The translations under genes and the position numbers were made by a program. The notes under the pieces were generated by a model. It made no database searches and was not told the origin of the DNA. It saw only the letters and a program-made list of their open reading frames with translations. A stretch of DNA of 11,334 bases from Collinsella aerofaciens (GTDB taxonomy: Bacteria; Actinomycetota; Coriobacteriia; Coriobacteriales; Coriobacteriaceae): NCBI GenBank assembly GCA_008671285.1, contig RPYR01000194.1:1-11334 (forward strand), written 5' to 3'. Positions 6,613 through 11,334 of the stretch are shown here, piece by piece (position 1 is the first letter of the stretch; every line of letters starts with the position of its first letter).

Positions 6613-7446
6613 ATGGAAAACGAGAACATCACCGCCGTCGCCGAGGGCAAGCCCTCCGGCTACAAGGTCACCAAGAAGGACCTGCGCAACGCGAACTGGC
6701 GCTGGCTCATGAGCGTGTGCACCTTCAACTACCAGACCCAGCAGGGCGCCTCAGTCGCCTACGCCCTCTCGCCGGTCCTGAGGAAGATCTACACGAACGA
6801 CGAGGACTATAAGCAAGCTCTCAACAACCACTTCCGCTACTACAACACCCAGCCTTGGCTCGCCGCCATCATCCTTGGCGCCTGCGTGGCCATGGAGGAA
6901 CGCGACGGCCTAGCGGCGGCGGACGCCGTCCAAGACCTGAAGATCGGCACCATGGGACCGCTCGCCGGCGTCGGCGACTCCCTGCTCATGACCATGATCC
7001 CGACCATCATGGGCTCCATCGCCGCCTACATGGCCATCGAGGGCAACCCCGTGGGAGCCGGCATCTGGTTCGCGCTCATCTTGGCCATCTTCTGGGTCCG
7101 CATGCACGCCCTCGAGTTCGGCTACAAGCAGGGCGTGAAGCTCGTCACCGACTTCAGCGAGAAGCTTCCCAACCTCACTGCCGCCGCCTCCGTGCTCGGC
7201 CTCACCGTGGTCGGCTGCCTCATCGCCTCGGTCATCGGCGTCACCTGCCCGATTAGCTTCAGCTTCGGCGACGTCTCGATGGAGATTCAGCCGCTGCTCG
7301 ACAAGATCCTGCCTGCCATGATCCCCGCCGCCATCACGGGAAGCGCGTATTACCTTCTTACCAAGAAGAACGCGAGCATGACGGCCCTCATCCTCGTGGT
7401 GATCGTCCTCGCGATGGTCGCCTCCGCCGCTGGCATCCTCGCCTAG
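6613..7446 (+). CDS. PTS mannose/fructose/sorbose family EIID component
   Basis: EIID is the second membrane subunit, found only in mannose-family PTS, and it completes the transport complex with EIIC. The 277-residue protein starts with a polar region (to about 20), then the family signature TKKDLRNANWRWLMS. The conserved stretches ALSPVLRKIY and IGTMGPLAGVGDSLLMTMIP follow, and the protein closes with hydrophobic segments, the last near the C-terminus (ALILVVIVLAMVASAAGIL). Length is normal (about 270-300). The ATG at 6613 comes 2 bases after the EIIC stop, with a GGAGAGGAT ribosome site inside the end of EIIC, which suggests coupled translation. In the presence of EIIC, EIIB and EIIA the assignment is secure. 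Sugar specificity is unknown. Confidence 0.95.
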   Translation: MENENITAVAEGKPSGYKVTKKDLRNANWRWLMSVCTFNYQTQQGASVAYALSPVLRKIYTNDEDYKQALNNHFRYYNTQPWLAAIILGACVAMEERDGLAAADAVQDLKIGTMGPLAGVGDSLLMTMIPTIMGSIAAYMAIEGNPVGAGIWFALILAIFWVRMHALEFGYKQGVKLVTDFSEKLPNLTAAASVLGLTVVGCLIASVIGVTCPISFSFGDVSMEIQPLLDKILPAMIPAAITGSAYYLLTKKNASMTALILVVIVLAMVASAAGILA

Positions 7447-7472
7447 CTTCGACCCAAGAGATTGGTGAATCA

Positions 7473-7871
7473 ATGAGAAAGATAGTTGTGGCGAGCCATT
7501 CCCTTCTCGCCCAGGGCTTCAAGGACACCCTCGAGTTCCTTACGGGTAAGAGCGACGCCGTCAACGCCGTGTGCGCCTACGTGAACGACAACGGCGAGGG
7601 GCTCGACGCGGCGGTCGAGGCGGCGCTTTCGGGCACTGACGAGGTCGTCGTCCTCACCGACGCGCTCGGCGGCAGCGTGAACCAGCGCTTCTCCCGCTTC
7701 GCCTCCGACCGGATCCACGTGATCGCGGGTGTCAACCTCCCGCTCGCCATGACGGTCGCGCTCGCGCGCCCCGACGAGAAACTCGACTTCGACGCCCTCG
7801 TCGACGAGGCGCGCCAGCAGATCGTCTACGTGAACGGTGCCAGTTCCGCCGAGTGCGAAGACGACGAATAG
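7473..7871 (+). CDS. PTS mannose/fructose/sorbose family EIIA component
   Basis: This small cytosolic protein takes phosphate from HPr and hands it to EIIB. The 132-residue protein begins MRKIVVASHSLLAQGFKDTL with the phosphorylated histidine at His9, exactly as in mannose-type IIA domains. Further family features are the VVVLTDALGGSVNQ segment and the GVNLPLAMTVAL segment. It sits at the end of the PTS block (order B-C-D-A), whereas many mannose-family operons start with EIIA. The 26-base gap after EIID carries only a weak ribosome site (AAGAG), so expression may be lower than that of its neighbours. The regulator upstream has its own EIIA-like domain with His549, a paralogue used for sensing. 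Identification is firm. Confidence 0.93.
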   Translation: MRKIVVASHSLLAQGFKDTLEFLTGKSDAVNAVCAYVNDNGEGLDAAVEAALSGTDEVVVLTDALGGSVNQRFSRFASDRIHVIAGVNLPLAMTVALARPDEKLDFDALVDEARQQIVYVNGASSAECEDDE

Positions 7872-7883
7872 AGGAGGTCGACG

Positions 7884-9008
7884 ATGAGAGAGTTCCTTAA
7901 GGACGTGTGGATGCACGGCGGTGAGGAAAGCCGCGCCATCACCCCCGAGAACATCACGGGCGAGAAGGGCCGTGCCGCCATGTCGGCCAGCCACCTCGGC
8001 GTCGGCCGCAAGGGCTCGTGCTGCGTGCCCCTTGAGTCCGGCGAGACCATCACGCTCGCGGACATCGAGGGCCCCGGCATCATCCGCCACATCTGGATGA
8101 CCGTCCCCGACAAGACCGCCGCCGGCAGCTTCGTCATGCGCGACCTCGTGCTGCGCTTCTACTGGGACGACGAGGAGACCCCCTCGGTCGAGTGCCCTGT
8201 CGGCGACTTCTTCTGCAACGGCTTCGGTGAGCGCGCCATCGTCAACTCGATGCCCATCTGCGTGAACCCGACGGGCGGCATGAACTGCTACTTCGAGATG
8301 CCTTTCAGGAAGCACGCCAAGGTCACGCTTACGAGCGAGCACCCCGGGTTCATTAAGTACATCTTCTACACGTTCAACTACGCGCTCACCGACGTGCCGG
8401 ACGACGCCATGTACTTCCACGCCCGCTTTAACCGCGAGCGCAGCACCCGCAGGGGCGTCGACTACACCGTGCTCGACGGCGTGCGCGGCAAGGGCTACTA
8501 CGTCGGCACCTACATGGCCCTGTGCGCCCTGGAGCGCTATTGGTGGGGCGAGGGCGAGATGAAGTTCTTCCTCGACGGCGACGAGGAGTTCCCCACGGTC
8601 ACCTCGACGGGAGCCGAGGACTACTTCGGTGGTGCCTGGGCCTTCCTCGACAGGCCGCCCCACGCGCTGCCCGAGGCGCAGTGCTTCAACACGCTGTTCG
8701 CCGGCTACCCGTACCGCTCGACGCGCGACGCCACGCGCGACCGCTTCAGCGCGGGCAAGCCGAACCCGAACCCGATGCTCGCGACCAACGACGACGCGCT
8801 GCCCAGGCACGGCCTCTACAGGTGGCACCTTCCCGACCCGATCTCGTTCAAGGAGGACCTGCGCGTGACGTTCCAGGACCTCGGCAACGACGACATCAAG
8901 CTCTACGAGCGCGAGGACGACATCTCCACCGTCGCCTACTGGTACCAAAGCGAGCCGCACGCCGTGCTCGCCCCGTTTGCCGCAAGGCAGGACCGCGTGC
9001 CCAGGTAG
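7884..9008 (+). CDS. DUF2961 / GH172-family glycoside hydrolase, cytosolic
   Basis: This 374-residue protein belongs to the DUF2961 family, now GH172. Characterised members cleave alpha-fructofuranosyl linkages (difructose dianhydride I) or D-arabinofuranosyl linkages. It has the family hallmarks: an N-terminal LADIEGPGIIRHIWMT segment, a jelly-roll-like middle part with VGDFFCNGFGE, and the motif GEGEMKFFLDGDEEFPT followed by STGAEDYFGG. The conserved glutamates Glu223, Glu225 and Glu245 lie where the catalytic acids are expected; I cannot assign the exact pair without an alignment. There is no signal peptide or membrane segment, so it acts on an imported sugar. A GAGGAGGT ribosome site overlaps the EIIA stop and fixes the ATG at 7884. 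Placement between a PTS and a fructokinase-like kinase favours a fructose-containing substrate, perhaps phosphorylated on import (inference). The family is firm; the substrate is open. Confidence 0.88.
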   Translation: MREFLKDVWMHGGEESRAITPENITGEKGRAAMSASHLGVGRKGSCCVPLESGETITLADIEGPGIIRHIWMTVPDKTAAGSFVMRDLVLRFYWDDEETPSVECPVGDFFCNGFGERAIVNSMPICVNPTGGMNCYFEMPFRKHAKVTLTSEHPGFIKYIFYTFNYALTDVPDDAMYFHARFNRERSTRRGVDYTVLDGVRGKGYYVGTYMALCALERYWWGEGEMKFFLDGDEEFPTVTSTGAEDYFGGAWAFLDRPPHALPEAQCFNTLFAGYPYRSTRDATRDRFSAGKPNPNPMLATNDDALPRHGLYRWHLPDPISFKEDLRVTFQDLGNDDIKLYEREDDISTVAYWYQSEPHAVLAPFAARQDRVPR

Positions 9009-9035
9009 GGTCGCCTCGAAACAAGCCAACGTTAT

Positions 9036-9073
9036 GGGCGCCCGCGGTTGACCATGACTGCGGGCGTCCCTTT
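9036..9073 (+). terminator. Intercistronic stem-loop, partial terminator or processing signal
   Basis: Within the 79-base gap between the hydrolase and kinase genes, GGG-CGCCCGCGGT (9036-9048) pairs with ACTGCGGGCG-T-CCC (9057-9070). This makes 13 pairs with one G-U and one bulged T around an 8-base loop. Only TTTG follows, a weak T-tract, and the kinase's Shine-Dalgarno starts 6 bases after the stem. Partial termination or mRNA stabilisation would lower the kinase message relative to the PTS genes. The structure is clear; the effect is inferred. Confidence 0.6.
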
Positions 9074-9087
9074 GTAAGGAGGATCAC

Positions 9088-9972
9088 ATGAGCGAAAAGC
9101 AAATGAGGCTCGGCGCCCTCGAGGCCGGCGGGACCAAGATGGTCTGTGCCGTGGTGTCCGGCGACGGCGAGGTTCTCGACCGTATGGAGACCCCGACGCT
9201 TACGCCCGCCGAGACCGTCCCACAAATGGTCGAGTGGTTCACCGCCCGCGATGTGAACGCGTTGGGCATCGGCGCCTTCGGCCCGACCTGCGTCGACCCC
9301 AACGATGAGCGCTACGGTTCCATCCTCCAGACGCCCAAGCTCGCGTGGCGAGGCTATGGTCTTCGCGCCGCGTTCGCCGACGCCCTCGGGATTCCGGTGA
9401 CCTACGACACGGACGTGAACGTTGCCTGCCTCGGCGAAGTAGTCTTCGGCTGCTGCAAGGGGCTCGAGGACGCCGTCTACGTGACCATCGGCACCGGCGT
9501 GGGCGCGGGCGTCATGTGCGCGGGCAGGCTCCTTCACGGCATGCTGCACCCCGAGGCTGGCCACATGCTGGTAAGGACCCGTCCCGCCGAGGAGGGACGC
9601 TGCGTCTGCCCGAGCCACGCGAGCTGTCTCGAGGGCCTCGCCTCCGGCCCCGCCATCGCCGCGCGCTGGGGAAAGCCCGCGGCCGAGCTCGCGGACAACG
9701 CTGAGGTGTGGGCGCTCGAGGGGGATTATCTGGGGCAGATGTGCGCGAACCTCGTGCTCATGTACTCGCCTCGCCGTATCGTCCTCGGCGGCGGCGTGAT
9801 GCACCAGGAGCAGCTCTACGGCATCGTCCGCAAGAAGACCCTCGAATATCTGGGTGGCTACATCCAGACCGCCGAGCTTAAGGACATAGAGAGCTACATC
9901 TGCGCCCCGGGCTGCGGCGGCGACCAAGGAATCCTTGGCGCGGCCGAGCTGGCAAGAAGGGCGCTCGCGTAA
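9088..9972 (+). CDS. ROK-family sugar kinase, fructokinase type
   Basis: This enzyme probably phosphorylates free fructose (or a related hexose) with ATP to feed glycolysis. The 294-residue protein starts GALEAGGTKMVCAV, the ATP-binding opening typical of ROK fructokinases such as Bacillus YdhR/GmuE. It has the presumed catalytic base Asp109 in TYDTDVNVACLGE, the phosphate-binding YVTIGTGVGAGV loop, and a complete ROK zinc site (His159 in HPEAGH, then Cys174, His177 and Cys180 in CPSHASC) followed by LEGLASGPAI. The C-terminus has IVLGGGVM and GCGGDQGILGA. Length is normal (about 290-300). The start at 9088 has AAGGAGG 5 bases upstream. It is the last gene of the operon. ROK kinases are promiscuous, so mannose or another hexose cannot be excluded, but the fructokinase subgroup is the best match. 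There is no HTH, so it is not a ROK repressor. Confidence 0.9.
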   Translation: MSEKQMRLGALEAGGTKMVCAVVSGDGEVLDRMETPTLTPAETVPQMVEWFTARDVNALGIGAFGPTCVDPNDERYGSILQTPKLAWRGYGLRAAFADALGIPVTYDTDVNVACLGEVVFGCCKGLEDAVYVTIGTGVGAGVMCAGRLLHGMLHPEAGHMLVRTRPAEEGRCVCPSHASCLEGLASGPAIAARWGKPAAELADNAEVWALEGDYLGQMCANLVLMYSPRRIVLGGGVMHQEQLYGIVRKKTLEYLGGYIQTAELKDIESYICAPGCGGDQGILGAAELARRALA

Positions 9973-10005
9973 CTTGCGCTCTCTACGCCATACAACGCGT
10001 TAAGG

Positions 10006-10056
10006 AAAGACGAGCGCTTCTTGCCAATTGGGCGGCAAGAAGCGCTCGTCTTTTGC
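10006..10056 (+). terminator. Strong rho-independent terminator of the PTS operon
   Basis: A perfect 20-bp stem pairs 10006-10025 with 10034-10053 around the 8-base loop AATTGGGC, and the right arm runs into TTTT with further T-rich sequence (GCATTTTTG). It starts 33 bases after the kinase stop. The minus-strand methyltransferase gene ends 15 bases to the right. The hairpin is symmetric and on that strand is followed by TTTCCTT, so it may work in both directions, less strongly leftward. Confidence 0.93.
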
Positions 10057-10067
10057 ATTTTTGTCTC

Positions 10068-10898
10068 TCAAAATCTTATTTTCACGATTTGCATTTTCAT
10101 CCCGTTGTCACCGACCCTTGCGAGAAACCGGAAAAAGCCGCTGACAGAAGGGTCTCTCAAATCGTTGTAACCCAGCATATAGCCGCGACTTGTGACCTGC
10201 AGACGGCTGTTCCACGCGCCGATTTCCTTGGCGGCATCCGAAACCGCAAAATATGCCCCAACATCCTTGATTTTTGCAGTCTTAAGCCATGTTTTTGCAA
10301 TCATCTTTACTGCCGTCCGATTGGCAGCATCAAAGACCAGCACACCGCCGGGGAAAGCATCCGCCATCCCCCGCACCAGTTCCCGGACCTGCTGGGTCAG
10401 AAAGTAATAGAACACCCCGGAGGCAAAGAACACCGCCCCGCCGGAGGCATCGATTTTGCCAAACCATGCGGTGTCTTTCAAGTCGCAGGGGATATTATGT
10501 TCTCGATCCCCGGCGGGCAGTAGCTGCTGCCGCAAGGCAATCACATCCGGGAAGTCCAGATTGTAGATCTTGCATTTACCGTTGTCGCAGGTTCTGCCGG
10601 TGTTGTCCAGCCCACAGCCCAGATTGACCACCGCCGCATTGGGGTGGCCTTTCAGGTAATCCCGCACCTCGAAAGCAAGATCGTCCTGTCGCATGGCCAC
10701 CTCCAGCGCACCAAAACGCTGCATCAGGCTGCGGGAGTTTTTCTCTGCCTCTGAAAAGTCGTAGTCAATCTGGTCGAGCAGACGAACCGCTGTTTCATCC
10801 CTGTAAAGGTTCGGGTACAGCTCCGTACACAGCTTTCGGGAATACAGTGGGAGGATCAGTGTCTCCTGCACGGTGTTTTTCTCAATTTTACATTTCAT
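10068..10898 (-). CDS. LCM-family class I SAM-dependent methyltransferase
   Basis: This 276-residue protein resembles the leucine carboxyl methyltransferase/TcmP-like family (PF04072), which methylates carboxyl or hydroxyl groups; the substrate here is unknown. Visible features are an N-terminal helical part with YPNLYRDETAVRLLD, the SAM-binding loop VVNLGCGLD (residues 90-98, with the usual following DTR replaced by NTGR), the acidic motif YNLDFPDVI with Asp115, and GVFYYFLTQQ near position 170, typical of the family. The frame is open further upstream, but the ATG at 10898 has a GAGGAAG ribosome site 7 bases before it and fits the family N-terminus. Base composition and codon use are more AT-rich than in the PTS operon, with Lys AAA and Phe TTT common, which suggests transfer from a lower-GC gut bacterium such as a clostridial relative (inference). 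It is not part of the PTS operon, being on the opposite strand and converging on its terminator. Confidence 0.85.
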   Translation of the reverse strand: MKCKIEKNTVQETLILPLYSRKLCTELYPNLYRDETAVRLLDQIDYDFSEAEKNSRSLMQRFGALEVAMRQDDLAFEVRDYLKGHPNAAVVNLGCGLDNTGRTCDNGKCKIYNLDFPDVIALRQQLLPAGDREHNIPCDLKDTAWFGKIDASGGAVFFASGVFYYFLTQQVRELVRGMADAFPGGVLVFDAANRTAVKMIAKTWLKTAKIKDVGAYFAVSDAAKEIGAWNSRLQVTSRGYMLGYNDLRDPSVSGFFRFLARVGDNGMKMQIVKIRF

Positions 10899-10909
10899 AG
10901 GTTTCTTCC

Positions 10910-11041
10910 TCAGTGAATAAAAACTGTCATAATTGCCGCCAGCACAGCCGCTATGACCGTCATGCCTATCGCCATGTGCAGGATGGATGCAAAAATGCCC
11001 GTGCTTGATGCCCTTACTTCCGCGCCGTGACGCAGAGCCAC
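10910..11041 (-). CDS. Possible tiny membrane protein upstream of the methyltransferase
   Basis: A GTG at 11041 would give a 43-residue peptide ending in a clear hydrophobic segment (residues about 15-41, including GIFASILHMAIG and MTVIAAVLAAIMTVF) and the C-terminus IH. An ATG at 10975 would give only 21 residues. The stop at 10910-10912 overlaps the ribosome site of the downstream methyltransferase, an arrangement that permits translational coupling. The first third overlaps the broken methyltransferase remnant in another frame, and the GTG has no good ribosome site, so the true start is unclear. I do not recognise a family. It could also be chance, or the tail of a lost membrane-protein gene. 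Confidence 0.35.
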   Translation of the reverse strand: MALRHGAEVRASSTGIFASILHMAIGMTVIAAVLAAIMTVFIH

Positions 11042-11334
11042 CTTTTCTTTTTGCGTATCTGCACCTCGTGAAAACCAGCCTGATCCAGACACGCCTAAAA
11101 TTAAATATCAATGTAGATAGTCATCCCGCCGATGATCTGCGTCCACCTCTCGTCCTTGTCCGTATCGCCATTGCTCGCGTTGCAGATAAGAATTGTTCCG
11201 CCTGGCTTCAGCGTCCGCCAGACCTCGCGGAAGCATCGGGGCAAATCAGGCCAAAAATCGACGGTCTCAAAGGCCGTGGCAACATCGAAGCAGCTATCCT
11301 CAAACGCCATATCCGCCACACTGCCTTGCAGAAC
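11014..11334 (-). pseudogene. Class I SAM-dependent methyltransferase gene, C-terminus interrupted by two in-frame stops, cut by window edge
   Basis: Reading leftward from the window edge, the frame encodes the middle and end of a Methyltransf_11-type protein. FDVATAFETVDFWPDL and FREVWRTLKPGGTILICNA correspond to motifs II-III after the SAM loop, then IIGGMTIYIDI. There the frame meets TAA (11101-11103) and, one codon later, TAG (11095-11097). The same frame then continues as ACLDQAGFHEVQIRKKKR and WLCVTARK to a natural stop at 11014-11016, which is the normal end of this family (the AGF...WLCV region). The gene is therefore complete in outline but interrupted about 26 residues before its end. 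Whether the shortened protein folds is unknown; loss of the last strands makes a pseudogene likely. The N-terminal part with the SAM glycine loop lies outside the window. Codon use matches the neighbouring lower-GC methyltransferase gene. Confidence 0.75.

Noticed and set aside
7470..9029. 519-residue minus-strand open frame
   Set aside because: It is antisense to EIIA and the GH172 gene, with no motif and low-complexity Val/Ala/Glu/His composition.
10899..11111. Upstream extension of the LCM methyltransferase frame
   Set aside because: The extension reads as a shifted version of the broken methyltransferase tail (Arg/Lys/Gly/His-rich), whereas the ATG at 10898 has a good ribosome site and the family N-terminus.
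1..11334. CRISPR arrays, tRNA or rRNA genes, complete insertion sequences
   Set aside because: No regularly spaced repeats, no cloverleaf or rRNA-like stretches and no transposase motifs were seen on either strand.

Overview
The window looks like chromosomal DNA of a high-GC gut actinobacterium of the class Coriobacteriia, most likely Collinsella or a close relative. This rests on the GC-rich third codon positions, the style of the GuaA protein and the combination of a housekeeping gene with a mannose-family PTS locus. No 16S or other marker gene is present, so the genus is an inference.

Layout. (1) Positions 136-1734 hold guaA (GMP synthase), closed by a rho-independent terminator at about 1753-1795. 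(2) Positions 1796-2476 hold no intact gene. They contain a short inverted repeat (1830-1856), a piece of reading frame of unknown origin on the minus strand (1992-2160) and a small remnant of an MTA/SAH nucleosidase gene on the plus strand (about 2196-2281), so this is a decayed, rearranged stretch. (3) Positions 2477-5218 encode a 913-residue LevR-type PTS regulator whose AAA+ module has lost the sigma-54 contact motif and the Walker B acidic pair. (4) Positions 5342-9972 form a tight plus-strand operon: mannose-family PTS EIIB, EIIC, EIID and EIIA, then a DUF2961/GH172 glycoside hydrolase without a signal peptide, then a ROK-family fructokinase-type sugar kinase. A strong hairpin terminator follows at 10006-10053. 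(5) Positions 10068-11334, on the minus strand and with clearly lower GC and different codon use, hold an intact LCM-family SAM methyltransferase, a possible tiny membrane peptide, and a second methyltransferase gene whose C-terminus is cut by two in-frame stop codons. It runs off the window edge. This end looks horizontally acquired.

How it fits together. The regulator and operon look like a self-contained uptake and catabolism module. The PTS would import and phosphorylate a sugar; the intracellular GH172 enzyme would split a fructofuranosyl or arabinofuranosyl linkage; the ROK kinase would phosphorylate the free hexose released. Known GH172 activity on difructose dianhydride I, plus a fructokinase-like ROK protein and a regulator of the type that controls fructose PTS operons, make a fructose-containing di- or oligosaccharide the best guess. 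A PTS-coupled GH172 pathway is the most interesting hypothesis here. The second is a LevR-like regulator that should be unable to work with sigma-54.
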